Origin: Xanthomonas theicola
Lineage (GTDB): Bacteria; Pseudomonadota; Gammaproteobacteria; Xanthomonadales; Xanthomonadaceae
Length of the DNA: 64,000 nucleotides
NCBI RefSeq assembly: GCF_014236795.1
Contig: NZ_CP049017.1
Coordinates: 3,946,001-4,010,000 of the forward strand
Reading direction: 5' to 3'
Positions 26,813 through 34,553 of this stretch are shown piece after piece. Every line of letters begins with the position of its first letter. Within the stretch, counting starts at the first letter, position 1. The notes beneath the pieces were generated by a model. That model ran no database searches and had not been told where the DNA came from. It saw only the letters and a program-made list of their open reading frames with translations. The position numbers were made by a program, and so were the translations under genes.

Positions 26813-28005
26813 GCCAGGGCGTAGCCCTTCAGGCGCGCGGCGTAGGCCTGCAGGGCGGCGATGCCGCTGGCCTCGGCGTCGTGGCACCAGGCCTGCAGTT
26901 GCTTCATGCGTTCGCTGGCGTCGTGGCTGCGCGCTTCCAGCAGTGCGGCCAGGCGCGCGCGGTGCTCGACCAGGGTGCGCAGGCGCGGGCGCTGCGCGAC
27001 CCAGTGCTGCAGCTGTTCGCGCGCATCCGGCTTGAGCCAGCGGCCGTCGTCCACCAGGCCCTTGCGCAGGCGCCGCGGCAGCCGCTTGCGCAGCTTGGCG
27101 CCGGCCTGCGCGGCTTCTTCCTTCAGCGCCGGGGCGAACACGTTGCGCTGGTAGTCGGTCATCGCCTGAAAGCGGTGCGAGAGCAGCGCGCGCAGGGTGT
27201 CGGCATCGGGCACGGCGATGTTCGGGCGCACGTCCAGGGTCGGCGCCACGCGCAGGACCTTGGCCAGGCGCAGCGCGGCCAGCCCACGGATCGCCACCCA
27301 GCCGACGTCCAGCTCCCAGCGCCGCATCGAGAAGCGCGCCGAACTGGGAAAAGCGTGGTGGTTGTTGTGCAGTTCTTCGCCGCCGATCCACAGCGCCCAG
27401 GGGGTCAGGTTGGTCGAGGTGTCGGCCGACTCGAAGTTACGGTAGCCCCACCAGTGGCCGAGGCCGTTGACCACGCCGGCAGCCCAGAACGGGATCCAGG
27501 CCATCTGCAGCGCCCACAGCGCGATGCCGGGCAAGCCGAACAGCAGGAAATCGACCGCCAGCAGCGTTGCCGGACCCCAGTTCGCGTGCGGGGTGTACAG
27601 GCGCCGCTCGATCCAGTCGTCCGGAGCGCCCTTGCCGTACTGCTCGATGTCGCCGCGCACGGCGCGCGCCTCGCGGTACAGCTCCACGCCGCGCCAGAAC
27701 ACGCGGCCGATGCCCTTGGTCTGCGGGCTGTGCGGGTCGTCCTCGGTCTCCACCTTGGCGTGGTGCTTGCGATGGATCGCCACCCACTCCTTGGTGATCA
27801 TCGAGGTGGTGAACCAGGTCCAGAAGCGAAAGAAGTGCGACAGCAACGGATGGAAATCGACACCGCGGTGCGCCTGGCTGCGGTGCAGGTACAGGGTCAC
27901 TGCGAAGATGGTCAGCTGGGTGAACACCAGCAGCACCGCCACCATGCCCCACCAGCCGACGTCGAGCAGGCCGAAGCGGAGGAAATCGAGGATCGCGTCG
28001 GACAT
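26809..28005 (-). CDS. Membrane acyl-CoA/fatty acid desaturase
   Basis: A 398-residue membrane protein with the three histidine boxes of delta-9-type desaturases: HRSQAH, HRKHHAK and HNNHHAF. Four hydrophobic segments flank them. Such enzymes use a di-iron centre, O2 and electrons to introduce a cis double bond in a fatty acyl chain. The C-terminal ~120 residues are helical and charged (LRKRLPRRLRKGL) and are typical of the longer proteobacterial forms. Start at 28005; divergent from the ABC ATPase at 28147. Confidence 0.88.
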   Translation of the reverse strand: MSDAILDFLRFGLLDVGWWGMVAVLLVFTQLTIFAVTLYLHRSQAHRGVDFHPLLSHFFRFWTWFTTSMITKEWVAIHRKHHAKVETEDDPHSPQTKGIGRVFWRGVELYREARAVRGDIEQYGKGAPDDWIERRLYTPHANWGPATLLAVDFLLFGLPGIALWALQMAWIPFWAAGVVNGLGHWWGYRNFESADTSTNLTPWALWIGGEELHNNHHAFPSSARFSMRRWELDVGWVAIRGLAALRLAKVLRVAPTLDVRPNIAVPDADTLRALLSHRFQAMTDYQRNVFAPALKEEAAQAGAKLRKRLPRRLRKGLVDDGRWLKPDAREQLQHWVAQRPRLRTLVEHRARLAALLEARSHDASERMKQLQAWCHDAEASGIAALQAYAARLKGYALA

Positions 28006-28146
28006 TGCCAGAACTCCGGGCCGGTAAAGGCGTGCGCCAATTTGTACGGGAAGACATGATGGGGGCAGTGGCGGCAAACTTCACCCATCGCCTGCGCACG
28101 GTATTCAGCCGCTGCGCGCTCTCGATCACAAAACGGTTTCACTTCC

Positions 28147-28986
28147 ATGTCCGTCGCCGTACCCGATGCAACCTCCGTGCCAGCGGACGCGCCGCTGATC
28201 GAACTGGACCGCGCCAGCGTGGTGCGCAGCCAGGTGCGCGTGCTGCACGAACTGAGCCTGCGCATCGCGCTCGGCCAGCACACCGCGATCCTCGGCCCGA
28301 ACGGCTGCGGCAAGTCCTCGTTCATCAAGCTGATCACGCGCGAGCTGTATCCGCTGGCGCGCGCCGGCGAAGAGGCCCCGGTGCGGGTGCTGGGACACAG
28401 CCGCTGGCAGGTGGACCGGCTGCGCAACCAGCTGGGCATCGTCACCGGAGACCTCAGCGTCAATCTCGCCGACATGCCCGGGCTGGACGTGGAGCGCGCG
28501 GTGCTGTCCGGCTTCTTCGCCAGCTATGTGGTGCCGCCGCATCGCGAGGTGAGCGAAGCCATGCGCGATCGCGCGCGCGAGGCGCTGCAGCTGGCGCAGG
28601 CGTTGCCGCTGCTGCAGCGGCCCTATGCCGAGCTGTCCGCAGGCGAGACCCGGCGCGTGCTGATCGCACGTGCGCTGGTCAACCGGCCGCAGGCGCTGCT
28701 GCTGGACGAACCAAGCACCGGGCTGGACCTGATCGCGCGCCAGCACCTGCTGACCACGATGCGCGGACTCGCCCGCCAGGGCATCACCCTGGTGCTGGCG
28801 ACCCACCACATCGAGGAGATCGTGCCCGAGATCGAGCGGGTGATCCTGCTGCGTGGCGGCCACGTGTACGCCGACGGCGGACGTGCGGAGCTGCTGGCCG
28901 ATGCGCCGCTGTCGGCGGTGTTCGGCGGTCCGGTGCGGGTGCGCCGCGATGGCGCGATCTACAGCGCGAGCGCCGCGGCGGAGTGA
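28147..28986 (+). CDS. ABC transporter ATP-binding protein (lone ATPase)
   Basis: A 279-residue ABC ATPase with Walker A LGPNGCGKSSF, signature ELSAGETRRVLIARAL, Walker B ALLLDEPSTGLD and H-loop ATHHIEE. The signature has SAGE in place of SGGQ, as in the ModF/YlmA-like subgroup of stand-alone ATPases. No permease or binding protein gene is adjacent, so the partner and substrate cannot be named. It begins 142 bases from the divergent desaturase gene; promoters for both must lie between. Confidence 0.82.
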   Translation: MSVAVPDATSVPADAPLIELDRASVVRSQVRVLHELSLRIALGQHTAILGPNGCGKSSFIKLITRELYPLARAGEEAPVRVLGHSRWQVDRLRNQLGIVTGDLSVNLADMPGLDVERAVLSGFFASYVVPPHREVSEAMRDRAREALQLAQALPLLQRPYAELSAGETRRVLIARALVNRPQALLLDEPSTGLDLIARQHLLTTMRGLARQGITLVLATHHIEEIVPEIERVILLRGGHVYADGGRAELLADAPLSAVFGGPVRVRRDGAIYSASAAAE

Positions 28987-29190
28987 CGCGCGGGGATGAG
29001 CATCATGGTGTCGGGCGTTGGCAGGTGCGCGTATGAACGCGCTGATCCGCCGAAGAGCCAAGTGGGTGCAGGCACCCGGCGCCATGGACATTTCGTGCCA
29101 TGAGGGCTGGAGCACCAATGCATGCCCATTGGCGAAGGAAGCAGAAGGAGCGCCTGCCCTAGCGTAGGGTTTCACAAGTACCATCTAAAA

Positions 29191-29547
29191 TTAATCCTCT
29201 AATGCCCGTGCTGCACGGGCGACCGAGGTGAGGATATTTTCGGCTTTCTTATGCCACCGAAATGGCTTGGGGTTCTGGTTGTACGTTTCCAAATAGTGCT
29301 CAATCGACGCTTCCAGGTCCTTGACGCTGATGTGCGCTTGCCGCTTTATCCACTTCTCGCTCAACGTTGCGAAAAAGCACTCCACCAAATTCAACCAAGA
29401 CGCCGAAGTCGGCGTGAAATGAATGTTGTAGCGCGGCCGAGCGGCGAGCCACGCCCTGACCTTGTCGGTCTTGTGCGTCGCGTAATTGTCCATGATGAGG
29501 TGAATCGGCATGTCGGCAGGCACTGACGCATCGATCTCTTTCAGAAA
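29191..29547 (-). pseudogene. C-terminal fragment of an IS630-family transposase
   Basis: From FLKEIDASVPADMPIHLIMD to the stop, the fragment carries the last two catalytic acidic residues (MDNYATHK and NLVECFF) of an IS630 DDE_3 domain. The N-terminal half is absent. A matching N-terminal half, in the same orientation, lies at 61715-62209. They may be halves of one family or of one element split by rearrangement. Confidence 0.75.
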
Positions 29548-30777
29548 CTGCTCGGCACGGGCAATGTCAAGGACGGCGTCAATCCCGGCATCAAGATCAT
29601 CGACTTCTCCGAGGTTCCCTCCGACATCTTGCCGGTAGTTGTGGGCTTGGTCGGGCGATTGATCTACCAGATCCAGTTCTGGAGCAGTCCGGGTGAAGAC
29701 GGCGATGCGCGGCACCCCATCGTGATCGTTTGCGAGGAGGCCCAACTGTACTTGCCTAGGGAAGGTCTGAACAACGTTCCAGACCACATACATTCCGGCA
29801 TCTTGAACGCCAGGAACGCGTAAAGCGGGTTTGTCGGACGAGGTTTTGCGCTTTTCTGGCGACGTATCCCGCGCCAGGCAGCATTCCCCCCTGGCCGGCA
29901 GCAACTGCCGGCGCGCCATCCATCGATTGGAGAGCGCAAACAACGTCAGCACCTGCGCCGTGTTCTTGGCTAGGCCCCGATAGCGGACCTTGGTGTAACC
30001 GAACTGGCGTTTGATCACCCGGAATGGATGCTCCACCTTCGCGCGTACGCTGGCCTTGAAGTGTTCCCAACGCGTTTGCCGGGCACGCTCGCGTTGATTG
30101 CCGATGGCTTGGATCGTCGAGGGTCTGGCGGCAATGAAGAATGCTGCCTTGCAGTTTTGCAGTTCGTCGCGTTTGTCCGCACCGCTATCGCCGCTATCGC
30201 CGAACACGCTGTCTTCTTTGCCATGCAGCAAGGCGTGCGTCACCGTGACATCGGCGACATTGGCGGCCGTGCAACGGACCTGGTGCACCAACCCGGAAAA
30301 CGCATCCACGCCGATGTGCGCCTTCATCCCGAAATACCACTGATTGCCCTTCTTGGTCTGATGCATCTCAGGGTCACGCGCATGGTCGGCATTCTTGGTC
30401 GAACTGGGTGCGGCGATCAGCGTCGCATCGACAATCGTGCCCGACCGCAGGCTCTGGCCCTTGCGCGCCAGATGCGCGTTGACCGCTGCCAACATCCGCG
30501 CGGCGAGGCCATCGGTTTCCAGCAGGCGGCGAAAGTTAAGAATCGTGGTCTCCTCGGGAACGTTGTCCAAGCCACCGAGCTGGGCAAAACGACGCAAGCT
30601 CGGGATCTCGTGCAACGCTTCTTCCATCGCCGGATCGCTCAACGCATACCACTGCTGCAACAGATGAATCCGCAACATCGTCGCCAATGCGTACGGCGGC
30701 CGACCTGGACGCCCCGACACCGGATAGTGCGGTGCGATCAGCCCCAGCAATTGCTTCCATGGGACGACCTGCTCCAT
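29191..30777 (-). CDS. Chimeric transposase ORF (IS5-type N-terminus, antisense HerA piece, IS630 C-terminus)
   Basis: A single 528-codon ORF made of three unrelated pieces. Codons from 30777 down to about 29825 are an IS5-family transposase (PVSGRPGRPPYALATMLRIH, TIVDATLIAAPSS, KVRYRGLAKNTAQ). The middle is the antisense of a HerA-like fragment plus the IS end. The last ~120 codons are the IS630 DDE_3 end (IHLIMDNYATHKTDKVRAW, SASWLNLVECFFATLSEKWI). The true IS5 start is upstream and out of frame: the segment ATQLTFGDAEGLGKRKR is shifted one base from its ATG near 30863. It is unlikely to be a functional protein. Confidence 0.75.
   Translation of the reverse strand: MEQVVPWKQLLGLIAPHYPVSGRPGRPPYALATMLRIHLLQQWYALSDPAMEEALHEIPSLRRFAQLGGLDNVPEETTILNFRRLLETDGLAARMLAAVNAHLARKGQSLRSGTIVDATLIAAPSSTKNADHARDPEMHQTKKGNQWYFGMKAHIGVDAFSGLVHQVRCTAANVADVTVTHALLHGKEDSVFGDSGDSGADKRDELQNCKAAFFIAARPSTIQAIGNQRERARQTRWEHFKASVRAKVEHPFRVIKRQFGYTKVRYRGLAKNTAQVLTLFALSNRWMARRQLLPARGECCLARDTSPEKRKTSSDKPALRVPGVQDAGMYVVWNVVQTFPRQVQLGLLANDHDGVPRIAVFTRTAPELDLVDQSPDQAHNYRQDVGGNLGEVDDLDAGIDAVLDIARAEQFLKEIDASVPADMPIHLIMDNYATHKTDKVRAWLAARPRYNIHFTPTSASWLNLVECFFATLSEKWIKRQAHISVKDLEASIEHYLETYNQNPKPFRWHKKAENILTSVARAARALED
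29548..29759 (+). pseudogene. Fragment of a HerA-like (DUF87) ATPase gene
   Basis: The plus strand reads LLGTGNVKDGVNPGIKIIDF, SEVPSDILPVVVGLVGRLIY and IVIVCEEAQLYLP. This is the region of HerA/FtsK-type ATPases that leads into and includes the Walker B strand (VCEEAQLYLP). About 70 codons survive, cut on the left by the IS630 fragment and on the right, just after the Walker B motif, by an IS5-type end. HerA-like ATPases are common in phage-defence islands, but the partner gene is missing, so a defence origin is only a possibility. Confidence 0.6.
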
Positions 30778-30914
30778 CTCGGCAAGGAAGATCTCACGGC
30801 GCCCCCGCTTACGCTTGCCCAGGCCCTCAGCATCACCAAACGTCAGTTGCGTGGCCCATCCCTCTACGTGAGCGAATAGTGTCGCTCATCTGCGGTGTGT
30901 TGTTCAGACCTTCC
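29760..30914 (-). mobile_element. IS5-family element (IS1478-like), frameshifted start
   Basis: Ends GGAAGGTCTGAACAA (29760-29774) and its exact inverse (30900-30914) bound a 1155-bp element. The flanks are CTAG on the left and TTAG on the right, close to a four-base target duplication. The transposase runs on the minus strand; its natural start is one base out of frame with the rest. The left end sits within the HerA-like fragment, so it inserted into that gene. The next IS begins three to four bases after the right end. Confidence 0.75.
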
Positions 30915-30959
30915 TTAGAACCTGTTCACGATCTTTCCCGGGTAGTGCAAACTCTGCGG

Positions 30960-31340
30960 ATGCGCACAAAGACGTATCCGAGTGACATGAGCCGGGAGCG
31001 GTTCGAGCAGATCCGCCCCATTCTGGAGCAGGCGTGCAAGCGTACCAAGCCACGGACCGTGGATCTGTACGACGTGTGGTGCGCGGTGCTGTACCTGCTG
31101 CGCACCGGCTGTCAGTGGCCAGCGCTGCCCAGCGACTTCCCGAAGTGGCGCACCGTGCACTGCTACTTTGCCAAGTGGAGCGAACCAGACGATGAAGGAG
31201 TGAGCCTGGTGGAGCGGGCGCTCAAAAAATCAGGTTGGCGCGGCCCGCCAGAGACAGGGGCGCAACGCTTGCAGCACGTTCTTGATCGTGGACGCACAGA
31301 GCGTGAAGAACACGGACACGGCCGGCCAGAAGGGTTATGA
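30960..31340 (+). CDS. IS427-type transposase OrfA
   Basis: A 126-codon ORF starting MRTKTYPSDMSRERFEQIRP, the N-terminal domain of IS5/IS427-type transposases (YDVWCAVLYLLRTGCQWPALP). It ends in another frame from OrfB. The missing middle is readable in the +1 frame just after CTCAAAAAATC (VGAARQRQGRNACSTF). A full transposase would need a frameshift here; the run of six A may help, but the shift needed is +1 rather than the common -1. Confidence 0.75.
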   Translation: MRTKTYPSDMSRERFEQIRPILEQACKRTKPRTVDLYDVWCAVLYLLRTGCQWPALPSDFPKWRTVHCYFAKWSEPDDEGVSLVERALKKSGWRGPPETGAQRLQHVLDRGRTEREEHGHGRPEGL

Positions 31341-31758
31341 CGCGGGCAAGAAGGTCTTGGGGATCAAGCGTCGCATCGCCGTCGATACCCAAGGCCTGCC
31401 GCATGCGGTCGCGGTGACGAGGGCGGAAGTGACCGACCGCAAAGGCGCGCTCCAATCCCTGGATCGTTGCAAGCCGAACCTGGGACACGTGCAAAGCCTG
31501 TTGTGCGATAGCGGCTATACCGCAGAACCATTCGCCGAAGGCGTACGAGAGATCCTGGGCAAGCAAGTCACGGTGCAGATCGCCAAACGCAGCGAACTGC
31601 ACACCTTCAAGGTCATGCCCAAGGGCTGGATCGTCGAACGCAGCTTTGCGTGGCTGGAAAAGAACCGAAGGTTATGGAAGAACTGCGAGCGTAAGCTCAA
31701 CACCAGCTTGCAGTTCATCCACCTGGCATGCCTGACACTACTACTCAAAAGATCGTGA
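31282..31758 (+). CDS. IS427-type transposase OrfB
   Basis: A 158-codon ORF carrying the catalytic DDE region: LIVDAQSVKNTDTAG (first D), LLCDSGYTAEPFAEGV (second D) and WIVERSFAWLEKNRRLWKN (E). It ends at LLLKRS inside the right inverted repeat. It overlaps OrfA by about 60 bases in the +1 frame, the same arrangement as in copy 2. Confidence 0.82.
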   Translation: MIVDAQSVKNTDTAGQKGYDAGKKVLGIKRRIAVDTQGLPHAVAVTRAEVTDRKGALQSLDRCKPNLGHVQSLLCDSGYTAEPFAEGVREILGKQVTVQIAKRSELHTFKVMPKGWIVERSFAWLEKNRRLWKNCERKLNTSLQFIHLACLTLLLKRS

Positions 31759-31936
31759 ACAGGTTCTTAGGGGCATGGGGGCATCTCGACTTCGGCGCAC
31801 GTGGAATGCCCCCATCTATGCCCCAACAGTGCTGGATTTCAATGGGTCGCCCCGGACTTCAGCGGATGCCAACAACGAAAAACCCCAGATTTCTCGAGGG
31901 TTCTTGGACATCCCGGGACAAGCCTGGAACTTGAAT

Positions 31937-32013
31937 TGGTGCGCCCGGAGGGATTCGAACCCCCGACCAATGGCTTCGGAAGCCACTACTCTATCCGGCT
32001 GAGCTACGGGCGC
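31937..32013 (-). tRNA. tRNA-Arg (anticodon CCG)
   Basis: Read on the minus strand from 32013: acceptor GCGCCCG pairs with CGGGCGC near 31941-31947, followed by discriminator A and an encoded CCA (31937-31939). The D arm has AGCTCAGCCGGATAGAG, the anticodon arm GTGGCTTCCGAAGCCAT (loop TTCCGAA, anticodon CCG) and the T arm GGGTTCGAATCCC. All stems pair. It would read CGG codons. IS elements end about 170 bases downstream of its 3' end. Confidence 0.95.
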
Positions 32014-32136
32014 AACGGACGCGCAGTCTAACTGCAAACCGCGCGCCGCGTCTCCCCCATGCCGGCAGCGTGGTGCCACGGGCATGCCGGCCACGCCGCG
32101 CTGCCGCCGGGCAGGCCCGGCTGCTACCCTTGCCCG

Positions 32137-33045
32137 ATGGGTGACGAACGCTACGAGACGCCTGCCGTGCTGCCGCTGCCCGCGCGCCTGGGCCAGTACT
32201 GGAAATTGCTGCGCGGCGACCGTCCGATCGGTGCGCTGCTGCTGCTGTGGCCGACTTGGTGGGCACTGTGGCTGGCCGCCGACGGCGTCCCGCCGCTGTG
32301 GACCCTGCTCGTGTTCACCGCCGGGGTCTGGCTGACCCGCTCAGCCGGCTGCGTGATCAACGACTATGCCGACCGCTGGCTGGACCCGCAGGTTGAACGC
32401 ACCCGCGGGCGGCCGCTGGTCACCGGCGCGGTCAGCGGCCGCGAGGCGCTGGCGGTGTTCACGCTGCTGATGCTCGCCGCCTTCGCGCTGGTGGCGACTA
32501 TGAACCCGCTGACCATCGGCCTGAGCGTGGTCGGGCTGTTCCTGGCCGCCAGCTACCCCTATCTGAAGCGCTACACCTACCTGCCGCAGGTCTATCTCGG
32601 CATGGCCTTCGGCTGGGGCATCCCGATGGCGTTCGCGGCGATCCGCGGCGAGGTGCCGGCGCTGGGCTGGCTGCTGTACGCGGCCAACATCCTGTGGGCC
32701 ACCGCCTACGACACCTGGTATGCGATGGTCGATCGCGAGGACGACCTGCGCGCCGGCGCCAGGTCCACCGCGATCCTGTTCGGCGACCTGGACCTGGTCG
32801 CGCAGGGCATCCTGTACGCGCTGATGTTCGTTGCTCTGGCCTTCGTCGGCCTCCGCGGCGCACTGGGGCCCTGGTACTGGGCTGGGCTGGGCGTGGCCGC
32901 GCTGCTGGTCGCCTACGAATTCCGCATCGTGCGGACCCGCGAACGTGCGCCCTGCTTCCGCGCCTTTCTGCACAACAATTGGGTCGGCCTGGCGATCTTC
33001 GCCGGCATCGCCGCGGCGCAGGCGCTGCGCGCGACGACATCCTGA
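32137..33045 (+). CDS. ubiA: 4-hydroxybenzoate octaprenyltransferase UbiA
   Basis: A 302-residue membrane prenyltransferase with about eight helices. The two Asp-rich Mg2+/prenyl-diphosphate motifs are NDYADRWLD and [13 protein letters not shown]. UbiA joins the octaprenyl chain to 4-hydroxybenzoate, an early step in ubiquinone synthesis. No ubiC is adjacent; in xanthomonads 4-hydroxybenzoate comes from a bifunctional chorismatase. Start ATG at 32137 gives the normal length. The upstream neighbour is tRNA-Arg on the other strand. Confidence 0.92.
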   Translation: MGDERYETPAVLPLPARLGQYWKLLRGDRPIGALLLLWPTWWALWLAADGVPPLWTLLVFTAGVWLTRSAGCVINDYADRWLDPQVERTRGRPLVTGAVSGREALAVFTLLMLAAFALVATMNPLTIGLSVVGLFLAASYPYLKRYTYLPQVYLGMAFGWGIPMAFAAIRGEVPALGWLLYAANILWATAYDTWYAMVDREDDLRAGARSTAILFGDLDLVAQGILYALMFVALAFVGLRGALGPWYWAGLGVAALLVAYEFRIVRTRERAPCFRAFLHNNWVGLAIFAGIAAAQALRATTS

Positions 33046-33273
33046 CGCCGGCAATCGCGCGATTGGCAACGGACACGGGCAACGCCATCGCCACTCGAAG
33101 GCCACGTCTCCATGCGAAGGTCCGCCAGCAGCCATGCAACGGTCCGGCGCGGTCGCGACCTGCCACGCGGTGCAACGGCCGCAGGCCCCTTTAGCAGGCT
33201 GCTGAAATACTTATTTCCGGGGTGAATTTGATACTTTTCCCGCCCAAAATGACGCACGTCAAACGAAAGATCA

Positions 33274-33491
33274 ACCTGATTAGCCCTGATTCTCAGCCAG
33301 CTTTCAGGCATGGGCCGCTTGCGGTGCGACTCGTCCGAAGCTTCCTATCGTTTCAACCTCAACCTCAGGCTTTGCCTGCGCGAAGTGCTGGCGCGACTTT
33401 CCGCAGCCGTGATGCGCTTCCAGCCTGGACTGTGGCCTGTTCTGCGAGGGGCTCGCCATTGCAGCGGCTTGAGGGTCAGGGCTAATCAGGT
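33274..33491. repeat. 218-bp MITE-like element with 16-bp perfect terminal inverted repeats
   Basis: ACCTGATTAGCCCTGA at 33274-33289 is repeated exactly in inverted orientation at 33476-33491. The interior has no convincing ORF and no internal repeat. No clear target duplication is seen. The size and perfect ends fit a non-autonomous element or a deleted IS. The bases just upstream (33190-33240) are lower in GC and may be part of an older insertion. Confidence 0.55.
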
Positions 33492-33632
33492 GACCCGATC
33501 CACCTAATGCCGGAACTGAACACACGTACGAATCGGTGTCCAGGTCGCTGCCGATCACCCGCGCGCTACCGCTGGCGTCGAGCGGGGTGGTTCGGCCGCG
33601 CATTCCGTCCCCATCCGTATCCGCAGACCGCG

Positions 33633-33974
33633 ATGGTCGACGTGGTCGAGCGCAACTTCCGCGCCTCCGCCAGCCTGGCGCAGCGTGGAAGTGATCAAAC
33701 GGGTGGTACAAGTACGATCGCCTACTGCGACCACCTGGTCACGCTGACGACGGTGGACGAGTCCAGCCACGATCCCACACTGATCCGGCCCGGCCAGATC
33801 GCCAAGGGCATGGGCAAGAAGCATCCCGTGGCCTGGTACCACCATTTCGAAGGCGCCCACGTATTCGCCACCGCGCTCGGCCACCAGGCCGAGGCCGACA
33901 ACGATCCGCGTTATCTCGAGCACCTGTATGGCGGCATCTACTGGGCGGCCACCGGCGCAGCGCAACAGCCGCTA
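33633..33974 (+). pseudogene. Remnant of a ThuA-like domain gene
   Basis: In an open frame, TLTTVDESSHDP and KKHPVAWYHHFEGAHVFATA then LGHQAEADNDPRYLEHLYGG and IYWAA match the C-terminal half of ThuA-like (trehalose utilisation) domains, including the HPVAW and LGH motifs. The N-terminal half is missing and the frame runs on into the antisense of the cytochrome gene without a proper stop. It is a gene end left beside the MITE-like element. Confidence 0.55.
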
Positions 33975-34553
33975 GCGCTGCTCCCGCTGCGGCGCCGGCG
34001 CGGCCACCGGCACCGCAGCGCCCCGCGCCATGCTCGAGAACACACCGTCGCGGCGCACCCAGGCATGGAACAGCGCCGCGCACAGGTGCCCGAGCACCGT
34101 GGCGAACAACAGGTACCCCAGCCAGCCGTGCGCGCTGCGCAGCCAGGCGTAGAGTGCAGGACCGTGCGGCGCGATCGGCGGCAACTGCACGCCCGGCCAC
34201 AGCACGATCGGATAGCCGCCGGCCGACAGCATCGACCCGCCCAGCAGCGGCATCGCCAGCATCAGTGCGTACAGCAGCCAGTGCGAGGCCAGCGCCGCGG
34301 TCTTCTGCCACCACGGCAGGTCCGCCGGCAGCGGCGGCGGCTGGTGGCGCAGGCGGTTGCCCAGGCGCACGATCGCCAGCAGCAAGATCGCGATGCCCAG
34401 CGGGCGGTGCAGGTCGAGCAGCCACGGCCGCTGCGACACCGAGGCGACCATGCCCACGCCGACGAACAGCATGGTCAGGATCATCGCCGCCATCAGCCAG
34501 TGCAGCACGCGTGCGGTCGGGTTGAAGTGCCCGGAGGCGTTGGCGCGGCTCAT
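33972..34553 (-). CDS. Cytochrome b561 family protein
   Basis: A 193-residue protein with four membrane helices and the heme-ligand histidines of the b561 family: RVLHWLMA in helix 1, LDLHRPLG in helix 2, ASHWLLYA in helix 3 and GHLCAALFHAWV in helix 4. It begins in an ATGA overlap with the upstream catalase-like peroxidase, so the two are translated together. The pair probably moves electrons between the quinone pool and the periplasmic peroxidase or handles peroxide jointly; this is inference from linkage. Confidence 0.85.
   Translation of the reverse strand: MSRANASGHFNPTARVLHWLMAAMILTMLFVGVGMVASVSQRPWLLDLHRPLGIAILLLAIVRLGNRLRHQPPPLPADLPWWQKTAALASHWLLYALMLAMPLLGGSMLSAGGYPIVLWPGVQLPPIAPHGPALYAWLRSAHGWLGYLLFATVLGHLCAALFHAWVRRDGVFSSMARGAAVPVAAPAPQREQR

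Larger units (their letters stand above)
30918..31766 (+). mobile_element. IS5-family element (IS427-type), copy 1
   Basis: An 849-bp element with inverted ends GAACCTGTTCACGATCTTT at both termini (30918-30936; inverse 31748-31766) and TTA on both sides, fitting a three-base target duplication. Two overlapping ORFs encode the halves of the transposase. The same element occurs as copy 2 at 47692 (same length) and as a deleted, interrupted copy at 14819. Confidence 0.88.

Noticed and set aside
25931..26824. 297-codon plus-strand ORF after recD
   Set aside because: Its last third is antisense to the EF-hand gene, it has no ribosome site and no family resemblance.
29629..29823. A 64-codon plus-strand gene starting with TTG
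   Set aside because: It is the tail of the HerA-like fragment running into an IS end; the homology starts upstream of this TTG, so it is a remnant rather than a gene.
31770..32013. Attachment site of an integrative element at the 3' end of tRNA-Arg
   Set aside because: The flank has repeats of TGCCCCC-type sequence seen near some integrase genes, but there is no integrase and no second copy of the tRNA 3' end in the window.
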